From Aplectana chamaeleonis (lineage: Eukaryota; Nematoda; Chromadorea; Rhabditida; Cosmocercidae): a stretch of 64,000 nt of DNA. The DNA lies in NCBI GenBank assembly GCA_029168955.1, contig JAPDOI010001341.1, positions 102,501 to 166,500 on the forward strand, given 5' to 3'. Positions 1-12,309 of this stretch are shown in pieces; the first letter of the stretch is position 1; every line of letters starts with the position of its first letter. Below the pieces are notes generated by a model. The model was not told where the DNA came from, ran no database searches, and was given only the letters and a program-made list of their open reading frames with translations. Made by a program: the position numbers and the translations under genes.

Positions 1-171
1 CAACTTGTGCTTCCAGTTTGGAAAACTATTCTCGATCCTTCAGCCTAATTCATTTTACGAAACACCGGTTTTTCGCCTATAACTCTTTAACCTGGTGAGG
101 GTTGTTTTTGAAATCTACGTAAAATTCTGCGTCGAATGATATTTCGGATTCCTAACTTTGCTCGCTCCATA

Positions 172-836
172 CTCTGAGAGGATCCCCCGCGATCGTTCAC
201 GGATAGAATCTCCGGTTTCTGGTAGGGGCCGAGAGGATTCTAGCATGGGGCTATCGCGCAACGATCGCGAAATTCTGCCAGTCTCAAACCGAGAGTGTAC
301 CGCGTTCGTTCATCGATGCTCCCACGATGCTCTATAGCAAAACCGCGAGGAGTCGAGCCTGGGCCTATCACGGAACAATTGCGAGATCCTACCAGTTTCA
401 ACCTGAGGGCGAATCGCGTCTATACATTGACGTATTCGGGGCGTTACATCGCGGATCCGCGACGAACCGAGCTTGGAACTATCGCGAGATTCTTCCAGCC
501 TTCTGATGGTACCGCATCCAGGCCCTCTCGATGTTTCACCCGAGCGAGTGTTGCCTATCAGATCAACACGAAGCTATAAGGTATTGCCCTCGCCGCATTT
601 CGCGCTGCTTTACAAATCTGCACAACATGAGAACGCGGGAGCGGGGGGAGACGATCACGGTACCATCGCGGATCGCGAGTGCACCACGGTATTAGCGCCG
701 TAAACCTCTCAAAGATCGCGGTATTATCACGGTATGAGAACGAGAATGTCAACGGATGAGTCGATTGGGTAACTATCGCGGAACGAACGCGAATCACGGG
801 AGCATCACGGTACTAGCGCAAAAGATTCTCTCAGAG
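172..836. mobile_element. TIR element with TA target duplication and CGCGG-word interior
   Basis: The ends are CTCTGAGAGGATC and its near-perfect reverse complement GATTCTCTCAGAG, each directly flanked by TA (170-171 and 837-838). The related repeat at 31160-31180 lacks the insert, giving a paralogous empty site. The interior is a patchwork of short words such as ATCGCGG, TCGCGAG and CACGGTA in both orientations and has no transposase frame. TA duplication fits a Tc1/mariner-type non-autonomous element, which is inference. Confidence 0.75.
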
Positions 837-900
837 TAAGCCAGCCAGGTCGGTGGAGCCGAACCCCGTTGCTGGCTCCAGCAGAACTCTGCGCCTCTCA

Positions 901-1395
901 TTCAAAGGCAGTGTTCACGATGATTTTCATCCGCGAGTTTTTCACATAAAACAATGCGCTGGCCTCCAAGTGTCGCCGAAATTACGAAGAAATGGCGAGA
1001 AACGCATTAAAACGTCGTATTTCAGTGACATTATTCTTTAACATGGGCCAGTTGTCCGGTCGGATAAACATGTTAATGGTGGTTGTCACCGTTGGAAAAC
1101 TGTGTCAATCGAAAATAGAAGAATATTTCATGCAAAGCAGAATCAGTTAGGGCTCTAAGGAAGGAACGGAGCAATAGAGAGTAAAGAATTGCAAAGGACG
1201 CGTCCACAAAAGATTTCATTGTCACAACAAACAATTCCTGTGATACTTAAGAGGCGGGGTGATACTTAAGGATTTCGCGTATTTCTGTTGCGTTTTTCTC
1301 AATTTCTACCTCATTTTAGATCTACCCGGGGGCCAGTTAATCGATATAGCGAATAATCTCAGAATTAAAGATTATCGTGAACACTGCCTTTGAAC
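901..1395. mobile_element. AAAGGCA-type MITE, copy a
   Basis: It begins TTCAAAGGCAGTGTTCACGA and ends with the reverse complement of the same sequence followed by TTTGAA. Both ends look like a decayed TTAA. The interior is about 490 bp and is closely related to copies at 4221 and, inverted, 38929. No coding capacity is seen. TTAA targeting resembles piggyBac-driven MITEs, but no transposase is present to prove it. Confidence 0.85.
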
Positions 1396-1684
1396 CATAG
1401 AGGCGAAAGCACCCTCTGGAGATAACTATGGAGCTCGGCTCCACCAATCTCGCTGGCTTATGGGGCAGGCAAAGTTAGTAAGGTCCTCGAATAAGCTCCT
1501 TAGGCTAAGCTACAGAGGAAAAGTTGATTTTGTAGCATTCTTTGCGTTGTAGCCCGTACAGGTCTAGAGATGAGTCGTGCCTTATTAATTCCACTTGTAA
1601 GTGGAAATAAAGCTCTAGAAGAAGAATTCAACTTGTTAGTGCTGCTCACTTCGCAGTTGCGCGATAATGCTATGGATGCTTAAA

Positions 1685-2079
1685 AAAAATGACGAATTTA
1701 TTCGAAATCCGTTCGTTCGAATAAAAAATGAACGAATTTACCTTCGAAATTCGTTCGTTCGAATAAAAATGAACGAATTTATTCGAAATTCGTTCGTTCG
1801 AATAAAAATGAACGAATTTACTTCGAAATTCGTTCGTTCGAATAAAAAATGAACGAATTTATTCGAAATTCGTTCGTTCGAATAAAAATGAACGAATTTA
1901 TTCGAAATTCGTTCGTTCGAAATAAAAATGAACGAATTTATTCGAAATTCGTTCGTTCGAATAAAAATGAACGAATTTATTCGAAATTCGTTCGTTCGAA
2001 TAAAAATGAACGAATTTATTCGAAATTCGTTCGTTCGAAATAAAAATGAACGAATTTATTCGAAATTCGTTCGTTTCGC
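1685..2079. repeat. Tandem array, about ten 39-40 bp units
   Basis: Each unit reads approximately AATGAACGAATTTATTCGAA followed by ATTCGTTCGTTCGAATAAA. The unit contains the palindromic words TTCGAA and TTCGTTCG / CGAACGAA. Units are nearly identical, differing by single-base length changes. The frames running through it are repeat translations, not proteins. Confidence 0.95.
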
Positions 2080-2344
2080 CCTCGGCGAGCTGGAAATTTC
2101 TAAATGGGAAGCTTTGGACCAATCGGCCGGAATCTTCAGAAAATCGACAAAGGAACTTAAGATTTGTAATTAGCACCCGATACACCTCAATGAAACAGTT
2201 TGTTTCAAGCCAAATCCGTAGCAATTTCTCTTGGCGGTAAAAAATTGCACACTGCACATCGCTTTTCTCTTCGCCAAGCTATAGAAATGCCATTTTCTGG
2301 GAACCCTTGAAGCGTCTAGGAAATTTTGGACGCAGATAATTCAT

Positions 2345-2958
2345 ATAGGCCCGTAGTAAACCCACCACTCATTCAGGATCATCTGAATGGGTGATAAGAC
2401 GAGCCCGAAACGATCCAGACAGGGCTCAGACGAGTCCGAAATCGTATCGAGCGATAGATTGCATTCAAGCGGTCAGTCTTGCAAAGCCATGATGATGGGG
2501 GCATGATGATACTTGTGAATACAAGAACAATCGGCCATTGTTCTCTACGTGGTCGTTCACGAATCGACCAACTTCATGCTTCGTTTCTCAATAAATGAAA
2601 TGCGGTTTGTTTCGTGGAAGCTTTTCGGATATTGATAATGACACCTGATAAGCCGGAATCTCAGCTGAATTATTTAAGTTACTACTTTGCTCCCAAACAG
2701 TTCATGAGCGCCCTGACCTGGCACGCTGTTTCTACTTCTTCTTCTAGCTAGGGCTAGGTCAGTCAGATCTGATCGAATCGGATCTGGCCGGATCTGACCG
2801 AGTGATTGGCCAACTTGTTTGTTGCCGACTTTCTCTGTTTAGCCTGGGGGTCGCTATCCTACAACACATACGTCTGAAATGTAGTGGCTCATCTGAATTC
2901 TTCAGAACATGAATTCAGATAGGCTGAACTGAAATTTTCGCCGGCAACTACGGGCCTA
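2345..2958. mobile_element. TIR element with TAGGCCCGTAGT ends
   Basis: The left end TAGGCCCGTAGT is matched by ACTACGGGCCTA at 2947-2958. The interior carries short words in both orientations (GGATCTGGCC and GGATCTGACC; ATCTGAATTC, CTTCAGAAC). There is no coding frame. The short TIR makes the boundary call moderate. Confidence 0.55.
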
Positions 2959-3086
2959 AATCCCTGCGATGCTTGACTTAGAGAACACTGAAGGTTTTCC
3001 TCTCAGTCAGAGGCAGACGATGAGAACCAACGTTAGTTTGTCAGCGGTCAACTGAGATTGCCAAAGTAATGGTGGCTCTAGTAATA

Positions 3087-3308
3087 TATACTCTGTTTAT
3101 CTTTAATTGCACAAAAAACGGTCCGCCAATAGTCCTCTAATGGGCCGGCTAGTACCGTAGGTTTACGTCCACGACGCGTTCTCGGCAGACCCGGGTGTGC
3201 ACAGTGGCAGGGTGGGTGGCCGAAGGACGGCATTGATGAATCGATCGCTCAGCACACCCCGGTGCACACCGGGTCTGCCGAGAACGCGTCGTGGACGTTC
3301 AGAGTATA
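3087..3308. mobile_element. Foldback element TATACTCTG, deletion derivative
   Basis: This is a copy of the element at 57896-58183. The left arm is complete (TATACTCTGTTTATCTTT onward) and the centre matches, but about 70 bp of the right arm is missing, leaving only the terminal GAGTATA. It lies just upstream of the AKT-like exons, where it would be intronic in an intact gene. Confidence 0.8.
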
Positions 3309-3383
3309 CATATATTGACTGTTGAACTGCACTAACTCTCAACAGCATTCTTGGATCATGATAGACTTACCTTTTCAATGTAG

Positions 3384-3991
<608 letters not shown>

Positions 3992-4220
3992 GTACGTTAT
4001 GGAGCTGGAGCAAATCAAAACATCGGAAACACCCGCCGTGCTCTGAGGGAATCGCCTTAACATTCATGGGGTAGGGCCTCTCCGATTTCTTCATTCGTCA
4101 AAGCGGCGCAGTCGCGGTGCCGACATGACAGTTGGCTTCGGCGTTGCCGCTACAGTGCCGGAATTCATCAATCAGGCTGCCAAGAAAGTGCTGCACTAAA
4201 TGCCGTCTATAATTTTTCAA

Positions 4221-4696
4221 TTAAAGGCAGTGTTCACGATGACTTTCTTCTCCGAGTTCTTCACATAAAACAAAGCGTTAACCTCAAGTGTTACCAAAAT
4301 TACGAAGAAACGGCGAGAAACGCATTAAAACGTCATTTCAGTGACATTATTCTATAACATTGACTAGTTGCCGGTTGGATGAACATGTTCATGATGGTTG
4401 TCACCGGTGGAAAATGGGTCAATCGAAGATGAAAGAATATTTCACGCAAAACAGTTATAGTTAGAGGCCTAGGGAAGAACGGAGCAATAGAGTAGAAATT
4501 GCTAAGGAAGGGTCCACAAAGATTTCATTGGCACAACAAACACCCTGTGATACTTAAGAGGCGGGGGTGATACTTAAGTATTTCGTGTACTTCTGATGCG
4601 TTCTTCTCAATTTCGACGTCATTTTAGTCCTACCAGGGGCCACTTATTCAATATAGCGAATGATCTCAAAATTGAAGATTATCGTGAACACTGCCT
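4221..4696. mobile_element. AAAGGCA-type MITE, copy b, running into a GT array
   Basis: It starts TTAAAGGCAGTGTTCACGAT and is closely similar to copy a throughout. At the far end ATCGTGAACACTGCCT passes directly into GT repeats instead of ending TTAA. A TTAA remains at 4710-4713 inside the first GT units. Confidence 0.85.
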
Positions 4697-5440
<744 letters not shown>

Positions 5441-5844
5441 ATATTTGCTGAAGTGAAAGTGTCCCACTCTTGACTTTGACTATTTTTGAACCTTTCCTTT
5501 CACTGGTTTTGACCTTCAGTCAATTGTGCAGTATATCGATCGAAAGTGCAATTTCTTCTCCATTCAACGCTGCTCTTCACTTGGGCCAAAGGCTGCTAAT
5601 TTGCGAAATATGTGCTATAATTTAGTGGTAGTCTTCAGTAATGAGCAATTTGAATGCTTCTATTTACGTTGAGGTAAATCACCAAACTTGCCAGAGTCGA
5701 CAGGATATGAGCCACCTCAGAACTAGATGATAGCGTTTGCCGAAAATTTCGACGGAGCGTATTTATTGATTTTCAGCGAATTTTGTGATTTTGTCACTTC
5801 GCTCTTTTCTGGCTCATCCGAGAAGTTTTGTTCTCGAAGCCAAA
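5441..5844. other. No recognisable feature
   Basis: AT-rich sequence without a long frame, obvious repeat or RNA gene. Confidence 0.5.
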
Positions 5845-6010
5845 GTTAAGTATAATGACCTAGTCCCCACTCAATAATATTTTTCCGTCAGTCACCGATC
5901 GTTTTTTGAAAGATCTTTTTTCGCCATTTTTTTATCGATTTTCGAAAAAAAAGCTGTAGATTATTGGCGAAAAAACTTATATTGAGCAGGGACTTGACCA
6001 TTATACTTAA
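5845..6010. repeat. Imperfect palindrome next to MITE c
   Basis: TTAAGTATAATGACCTAG at the left is mirrored by GACTTGACCATTATACTTAA at the right, with a T-rich and A-rich centre. Its right end overlaps the TTAA of the following MITE. Confidence 0.65.
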
Positions 6011-6935
6011 AGGCATCGTTCGCGCTGAAAATCAATTTTCATTTTTCAGGCTAAATTTCATGATTGAGCCCGGTAGACCACACTGGTAAATTTTGGCGCG
6101 TCAAAAACGTTTGGGAATGAGGTTGGAGAGCGTCAAAGATGAAGATCCGCCACCAATTCTCACCAGTCATCTAACACTTTTTCCTAAAATGTTGGTGCGA
6201 CCGTAAGACAACATGGAAAATAGTTACGGCACGAACTCCACATGCAGAAAACTCCGAAAATGACAGTGACGAGGCCTCCAAAAGCAGAAAAACTTAAAAA
6301 AGGATTTTGGCGCGAAATTCAAATTCGTATTTACAATGTGTTCCGATTGACTTTTCTTCACAAATTAAAGGCAGTGTTCACGATAAAATTCGTTTTTCTG
6401 TTTTATCGCCTATCTTGAAAACGACCCCTTGCTGAATTCAATGATATCCCTAGAATCGTACAAGACCCCCTGGAAACGGAGTTATGGTCCCTCAAATTTC
6501 AGCTAGGGAAGCATTGTGGACGAGTTGTCGGAGGATTGTAACTCCCGTTTTTTGCAGCCGATGTGTGCGGGCTGACCTGGGTGAAGAGAGACGTTGAGAA
6601 TGAAGGGAAGAACGGGGAGTTGATCGGAAACCATCGCTCAATTAACCACGAATTCAGGGAAACTTTTATAGGAAGGGGGCGGAGTGGCCCAATGGGTTAG
6701 CTGGCTCCACGAGATTTTCACCCACTTACCGGCCGTTTTCGTTGCACTTCCGTTCTTGTTCTTCTTAGAAGGACCCAAAGCTTACGTTTTAGCCAAAAAA
6801 CGTGTAACTTTTCTTCGTGAACACTGCCTTTAAGGTTTTCATGGCCCCTTCGACATTTTTGTTCACTACAGAGGCCAAGCTACACAAAAACATGAAAAAA
6901 ATAATATACGGTTTTCTGCGCGTTCGATGCGTTTA
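6007..6935. mobile_element. AAAGGCATCG-type MITE, copy c, split by copy d
   Basis: The ends are TTAAAGGCATCGTTCGCGC and GCGCGTTCGATGCGTTTAA. The sequence is an inverted paralogue of 23570-24036, which is uninterrupted. Copy d occupies 6365-6833 within it. Confidence 0.85.
6365..6833. mobile_element. AAAGGCA-type MITE, copy d, nested in copy c
   Basis: It is bounded by TTAAAGGCAGTGTTCACGAT and CGTGAACACTGCCTTTAA. The uninterrupted paralogue near 23680 reads CAAATGAAGG where this locus reads CAAA-TTAA-insert-TTAAGG, giving a clean TTAA duplication. A tRNA A-box-like string (GTGGCCCAATGGGTTAGC) occurs at 6687-6704 but without a B box. Confidence 0.88.
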
Positions 6936-7677
6936 AGTTTGAAACTTCGAGGCCGAAACTTCTTGGGTAAGCCCGAATTCGCTAAGTCACCAAATCTGCT
7001 AAAATCAATAACTACGCATCGCCGGAAATTTCCGCAATCATCTACATAGTTCAGTTTTGGTGGTATGGTGAGGTGAGAATAAAGAAGCCCTCTAACATGC
7101 TTAGTACTGAAGATTACCACTGAATTATAGCAATGTATTTCTCAAATGAGCTGGCTCTGGCCCAGGTGGAGGGCAGCATTAGATAGAAAACAATTTGCGC
7201 TTTCATTCGGTATATCGCATTTGGCCGGAGGACCACGGCTGAAAGGTGCAAAATCGTCGTCAACTGGTGGGAAACTTCATCCCAATAACGAGGGGTTTCT
7301 GCTTTCCGGAAAACCTCGTTCGAAGATTGAATTGCGGTCGGAAAAGCAATTGTCATTTCAGAGAAATTCTAAATATGCGCAATTTGCATCAATTGAAGAA
7401 ATTCTGTGGACTAATTTCGATACTGTAATCTTGTCCGCACAACGTTCAAGCGTTCTATGAACTGGGGCAAGATTGAAGGGCATTCAAAAATTTGCGGTAC
7501 CTAAAATTTCCTTTACATTTTGATGCGAAATTCGAGCGCCTTCAGTTTTCCGAGCATCTGCAAACGCCATTGATTAGAGAAAAGATGGGGTTTTCAGGTG
7601 TACACTACACTTGATCGATAGTCACGCAGGGACAAGGGGATTCGCTGATCCGCGTTTAGTGCAAGACTTTCTAACCA
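6936..7677. other. No recognisable gene
   Basis: Overlapping open frames of 80-104 codons occur on both strands near 7114-7460, but none resembles a known family and codon patterns are unremarkable. I see no repeat boundary. Confidence 0.4.
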
Positions 7678-8454
7678 CTCAGACAATAGGTGCGGGCGGA
7701 TCGCTGGCTTGTGGCGGGCGGATCGACATCCCCCGCCATCCGCCCGCCATTGGCCAGCAATCCTCCCTCGATGCCTCATGTTGGTTTCCGGTGATTCCCA
7801 CCACGGTCTCCGTGTGCGGGACCACACCCCCTCCCTTGCCTTGGGGACCATTCCTCAGCTGACAAAAATTATCCTTCGGCCTCTGGTGATCCTTCAGGGT
7901 GACTTTGAGTCACCATTCAGGGATCGGCCTCGAAATGCCGAGTGAGCATCCAGTGCGATGGAGCGCCTTTATACCCTTCGGTTTGTTTACTCTGAGCATG
8001 GTACTGATAACAGAAACGAACTTGTCAATAATTGACAAGTTTCACCGTGTAAAATTTGAGCGGGCGGATCGCTGGCTATCAAAGCAGTGGCGGGCGGATG
8101 GCTGGCTATCAAAGCCCTCGCGGGGGGATCGCTGGCAGGTTGCGGGCGGATCGCTGCATCTCATTGTTGCTCAACGGGCGGATCGCTGGCTATCGAAGCC
8201 CTGACGGGCGGATCGCTGGCAGGTTGCGGGCGGATCGGGGCTTCAGAGCTTGCCGGCGATCCGCCCGCTAGCGTGATCAACTTTCCCAGGTGCCGCTACC
8301 CGCCCGCCAAAACGCAGCGATCCGCCCGCGGAGACAACGAAATGCAGCGATCCGCCCGGCGAGGCTACGATGGACAGCCATCCGTCCGCAGCTTGCTGGC
8401 GGACCGCCCGGGAGGCCTCAATTGAAAGCGATCAGTCCGCACCTACTGTCTGAG
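7678..8454. mobile_element. TIR element with GCGGGCGGATCGCTGG interior
   Basis: The ends are CTCAGACAATAGGTGCGG and the reverse complement of CTCAGACAGTAGGTGCGG. The word GCGGGCGGATCGCTGG and its variants recur about a dozen times, in the forward sense mostly left of centre and reversed at the right. A unique-looking 200 bp segment (7850-8050) sits in the middle. The GC-rich open frames through it are repeat translations. Confidence 0.7.
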
Positions 8455-8519
8455 CAACTCAGGCGTTTCTCAGCCTCGAACCACCTGAATATTGGGTAGT
8501 CGTTCTCCAATCTGCGGCT

Positions 8520-8595
8520 CCACTGCTGTTGCTGCCCGGGCCACTGTTGCCGCTGCCTGGGCGAACTGGAGGAGCTCGGACAGCAACAGCAGTGG
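8520..8595. repeat. Hairpin with 15-bp perfect arms
   Basis: CCACTGCTGTTGCTG at 8520-8534 is exactly complementary to CAGCAACAGCAGTGG at 8581-8595. The loop contains further GCTG words. Confidence 0.75.
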
Positions 8596-8599
8596 CACG

Positions 8600-9087
8600 G
8601 GATGGGAGGAAGAGCCGAACAGTCAGGTGGCTGCGATTTCTGTCCGGTGCGGCTCGAGGCCGGGAATCGCCTAAAAGCCGATTACCAACTCGTCCTGGTC
8701 AATTTCATATCGAAAGTTATGTTAATTTTAGCTGGACAGGCAGTCTACGTGAAGCCAGTGAGATGATGGAATGATCAGTTAACTGGCACCCGCGGAAGCT
8801 CAATCGCCTGAAACTATGCTCCCGTCATGGTACAATACTTCCACCTCATTTCTGTAGAGGATAGAAGTGACACTGTTCAAAGCCATACGCGTTCTACTCG
8901 CTCTCTTAACTCAATTCACAACTCTCAGTCTGAATTACCATTGGCATGCGTCGCGTGGCGAGCGTACGCTGATAGTATGAACGAGACTGAGGCGCGAGTG
9001 GTATGCCCGCAACTTTTTTGGTGAACGGGTTTTGTCATTTATCGCTAGTGTTTATCCGCTGGTATTGTTTTGGAGAACCTATCGCAA
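8600..9087. other. No recognisable feature
   Basis: Mixed sequence with only short frames; nothing supported. Confidence 0.4.
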
Positions 9088-9146
9088 CATTGCGAGCTGT
9101 TGCGACGTCGCGCGACTTTGCGACGTCGCGCGACTTTGCGATGTCG
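9088..9146. repeat. Short GCGACGTCGCGCGACTTT array
   Basis: About three units of roughly 19 bp containing the palindrome GCGACGTCGC. An isolated related copy (TTCGCGACGTCGCGCG) lies at 9526-9541, so the pair may mark the two ends of one element. Confidence 0.7.
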
Positions 9147-9412
9147 CTGTAGGATGTCTGTAGCTGTACCTTTTTCCTTGTTGATTGTGATATGTTTGTT
9201 GTCTGGCTAGAACTAGCTCTGACTGCTTTTCTTTCGTTGTTTTCTTGATGGTATGGTTTATACTTTGCCGCTGCGGCGAAGTATAAACTCCAACTTTGTA
9301 GCTAGCGCTGTGAATATAAGGCTGTAGCTCATGACTCGCCACAGCTGGTTGTGATGTTTATGCCCTGAATCTTTCAGAATTTTTTGTTATATAATGTATG
9401 TTTATATGTGTA

Positions 9413-9443
9413 AATGTGTTTGTGTGTGTGTGTGTGTGTGTGT
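9413..9443. repeat. Short (GT)n microsatellite
   Basis: A run of about 15 GT units. Confidence 0.9.
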
Positions 9444-9901
9444 TGGACGAGTTTTTTTGTGAGATATAATTATATAGATTTTCCAGACAATGGCTTAGAA
9501 ACTACCTCATGTTCTGCTTGGCAGCTTCGCGACGTCGCGCGTGCGATTGATTTGCTGTTGCTGGTAGTTTCTCTAAAGCAGTGTCTCAAAATTCATCATA
9601 TTATACTATACATATGCATTTTTGTTTTAAGGTAATGTGTTAATGTCTGTTTTCATCATGGTATAGTGTACGTAAGTTTGTTGATTGTCTAGCCTACCAA
9701 AGGCAATTGGAGTGAATCCAAATTCCGTCGCAAATAGAATTGTTACATACTGTTGTATTGTTTGTTGTAGTGGTGAAAGTTTTTGTCCTAGATGAGAAAG
9801 TCGCCGTGTTTCACACGGTTTGCTGTAGACGACTAGAGAGCACTTAATAAAAATGTAACTTTTTTCCGATTACTTCAGTGTCCGTTAGCATTAATACGTC
9901 A

Positions 9902-9973
9902 CAAGTGCCGTGGCGCAGTGGCAAGCGTCTCTCCTCTTACTCAGTAGTCGGGGGGGTTCGATATCCTCCGAAT
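9902..9973 (+). other. tRNA-like sequence, possible SINE head or tRNA pseudogene
   Basis: TGGCGCAGTGGCAAGCG resembles a pol III A box, and GGTTCGATATCC about 45 bases later resembles a B box with one extra base. The flanking bases do not form a 7-bp acceptor stem, so a functional tRNA is unlikely. Confidence 0.35.
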
Positions 9974-10083
9974 CCATTTTTGCATTTTGTCAGAGTTATT
10001 GTTTTTAGGATTCAGCCCTTCTAAATGAGTCATTTCGGACTCTCAGAAAGCAATTTGTGTTGACTCTACACGTCAACAATACT

Positions 10084-10260
10084 GGGTATGAAACTAGTTG
10101 GGGGCACTCAAGATTTATTATGAAATTATTGGTATAAAACCTTCTTAGCATGTTTCAAACACGTGATACGACACGATTGGACACGTTTCTAATACGTGTT
10201 GCCGTGGAGAAAACTCCGTTTCTTTGAGTGAATCTTGAGTGCCCCACTAGTTTCAATCCC
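10084..10260. mobile_element. 177-bp MITE with about 32-bp TIRs
   Basis: The left end GGGTATGAAACTAGTTGGGG continues into GCACTCAAGATTTA. The right end is its reverse complement with a few differences. The centre holds ACGTG-type words. Confidence 0.8.
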
Positions 10261-10480
10261 AAATCTGTCTCTGATCCGAGATATGGCGGGGTTCCTCAGT
10301 TGGGTGGAAGGTAAGGGTACCCATCACTCAATTTTAGGGTGTTCAGAAGAATTGTTTCGATCTGGTTCAAAAATTTTCCCTGACAAGGGAAGTATACAAA
10401 GCGAAGGTCGGATCTGCCAAGACGACTAGTATCGTGTCTCTTGTGGCTCAATAGTAAAACTGCGCAGTATCCCAATTGCC

Positions 10481-10590
10481 CAGGGATGTGCGGCAAACGA
10501 TTTTGAGATTTCGGCAAACGGCAATTGGCAAGAAAATCACAAAAACGGCCGGCAAACGGCAATCGGCAAACGGCAAAAAACCTCATCCCT
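10481..10590. mobile_element. CAGGG-headed element with GGCAAACGG words, copy 1
   Basis: Starts CAGGGATGTGCGGCAAACG and ends with AACCTCATCCCT, so the terminal AGGGATG is inverted. The interior is built from GGCAAACGGCAAT variants. A second copy ends at 12274. No 8-bp duplication could be confirmed. Confidence 0.6.
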
Positions 10591-10666
10591 TATATTGACC
10601 CATAAATTATTCAAATGTGCCGCTTTACTATTTTCCTTTTTTTCCAATACTTATGTCAACATTCTA

Positions 10667-11002
10667 ATGATTTCATTTCAAATGAGTAGTTCCATTTCAA
10701 GGCATCAGATGAACAAAAACAAGACATATGGGACCTCATGGAAATCAAAGAATTCGCCGCTGCGGCTTCGCAAGGAAGCGGCTTCAGCTCCTACAGACAC
10801 CGAGGCGGCACTATCGCCGAGTCGCAGCGGCAATGTCGTGGCGGCTTCGCGATAGTGCCGCTGCGGCTCCGCGATGGTGCCTTTGCGGCCCCGCGATGGT
10901 GCCGCTGCGGCTCCACGGTGGTGCCGCTGCGGCTCCGCGATCGGTGGCTGCGCTCTCACAAAAATAGGGCCGACTGCGAGTAACTCATATGAAATGAGTC
11001 AT
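10667..11002. mobile_element. TIR element with GCCGCTGCGGCT interior
   Basis: ATGATTTCATTTCAAATGAG at the left is matched by the inverted ATGACTCATTTCATATGAG at the right. The 250-bp interior is GC-rich and repeats GCTGCGGCTYCGCGATGGTGC. It is strikingly different in composition from its AT-rich flanks. Confidence 0.6.
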
Positions 11003-11194
11003 AATACAAGTGGGTGGGCCTACGAACAAAAATACACACCTGCGGCGCTTACTTCTTCTGTCTGATAGGGACAGAGTATATCCCCGTTATTGCGACCTAG
11101 GAGATACGGAATGTACGTCAAATTGGGGCTATTTAACCAGCAACGATCCTGTTCTACCACACATAACAGTAAATCGTAATCGACGCGGGTTCGC

Positions 11195-11395
11195 TGATGC
11201 ATCCTTGCGGAGTTCGTACGATTCCAACACGGAACTTCCGCGGTACTGTCGCGGCGTTGTCGACACTCAAGACACTGCAACAGAATCTCCGCTGCACAGT
11301 AATTATCACGGAGCTGCTGCGGTACTACCGTGGAACTATCGCGGCACAGTCGAGGGTCGCGGTACTTTCCTGGCAGTGCCGCGGCATACTTTTTA
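11195..11395. repeat. Oligomer tract, CGCGGTACTGTCG words
   Basis: Degenerate repeats of CGCGGTACT and GTCGCGG in both orientations, similar in style to the interior of the element at 172-836. Boundaries are not clear. Confidence 0.5.
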
Positions 11396-11544
11396 AGAGT
11401 CCTTGCCCACGTGTATCGCAAAAATGCTTCTGTGTCGCAGAAGTGCTTCCGGCTGCTTTTAGCTATACCAAAATCTGTCGAAACATTAACTAAAGCACCA
11501 CATTGGAGTTGGACTATCTACATGGCAGAGGAAATGGAATTAGT

Positions 11545-11637
11545 ATATGAATAATGAAAAAGATGGATAGCTTTCGAAAAAGTCCCCCGGAGAACTTTTT
11601 CGGAAGCTGTCCATCTTTATCCTCATTCACTCACTAT
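11545..11637. repeat. Hairpin with about 45-bp arms
   Basis: AAGATGGATAGCTTTCGAAA is mirrored by TTTCGGAAGCTGTCCATCTT with only a few mismatches and almost no loop. Confidence 0.8.
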
Positions 11638-11992
11638 TTCCGATTTCTCTGTCAGCTCGTGTCAAAGTGCAGTTCTGCGCTTACTTACCGCGAGCTGAGA
11701 AAAGTTCAGAAAATCTTCGGAATTTTTTTTCTGAATCAGTGTTTTTTTCGAAAAAGACAGAATGAACCACTTTTTGGGGCATTTTTTTACACTATGGGCT
11801 CTAAACGCTAGTGGCTCACAACGTGGTTTCAGCAATGTTCGGTACCTTTCCTAAGAATAGTCGAATAAACAGCTCGTTGCAGTTTATCACGAACTTACCG
11901 CGAGTTAACTCTCGTTTTCAAACCTATTTACTACCACACCAGAGAAGTCATAACCCCGGATAACGGTTAAGCGAACAACGGATAATCGGCGG
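11638..11992. other. No recognisable feature
   Basis: No supported gene or repeat. Confidence 0.4.
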
Positions 11993-12105
11993 CCGTATTC
12001 ATGAAACTACGGGAGCTTCCCGGAAAGGTTTTTAGAACCAGCCGATGTATGCGGCGGACGGACTTCGGACCATCCTGGAAGGCTCCCGTAGTTTCATGAA
12101 TACGG
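11993..12105. repeat. Hairpin with 24-bp perfect arms
   Basis: CCGTATTCATGAAACTACGG, extended by GAGC, at 11993-12016 is exactly complementary to 12082-12105, around a 65-base loop. It is probably a small foldback MITE. Confidence 0.8.
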
Positions 12106-12157
12106 TCACGGATTACCCATTCTGCCCACATGGTCGTGAGCACAGGTGGCGTTTTCT

Positions 12158-12274
12158 TCCAATGTTTTGCCGAGTTTTGCCGGAAAAATCACAAAAATTT
12201 CGGCAAACGACAAACGGCAAAAAAGTCCCGAAAATGGCCGGCAAATGACAAACGGCAATTGCCGCACATCCCTG
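12158..12274. mobile_element. CAGGG-headed element with GGCAAACGG words, copy 2 (inverted)
   Basis: It reads GGCAATTGCCGCACATCCCTG at its right end, the reverse complement of the copy-1 head, preceded by several CGGCAAACGRC units. The left boundary is approximate. It abuts a tRNA A-box-like string on the minus strand (TGGCTCAGCCGGTTAGGCG, near 12287-12305). Confidence 0.55.
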
Positions 12275-12309
12275 TTCGTAATCCAACGCCTAACCGGCTG
12301 AGCCATGGT

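Larger units (their letters stand above)
1..1470. repeat. Old dispersed repeat R1, interrupted by two insertions
   Basis: The stretch 60-170 plus 839-866 resembles 31060-31181 plus 31667-31680, so this is an interspersed repeat. Here it is split by a TA-flanked element (172-836) and by a TTAA MITE (901-1395). The segment 839-866 is an imperfect inverted repeat of 1432-1462, so R1 itself was probably palindromic. No coding content is recognised. The open frames inside it match nothing known to me. Confidence 0.6.

Noticed and set aside
1685..2079. CRISPR-like array
   Set aside because: The whole unit repeats without variable spacers, and the genome is eukaryotic.
8056..8499. Three overlapping frames of 69-112 codons
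   Set aside because: They are translations of the GCGGGCGGATCG word array in different phases.
9902..9973. Functional tRNA gene
   Set aside because: No complementary acceptor stem and an altered B box.
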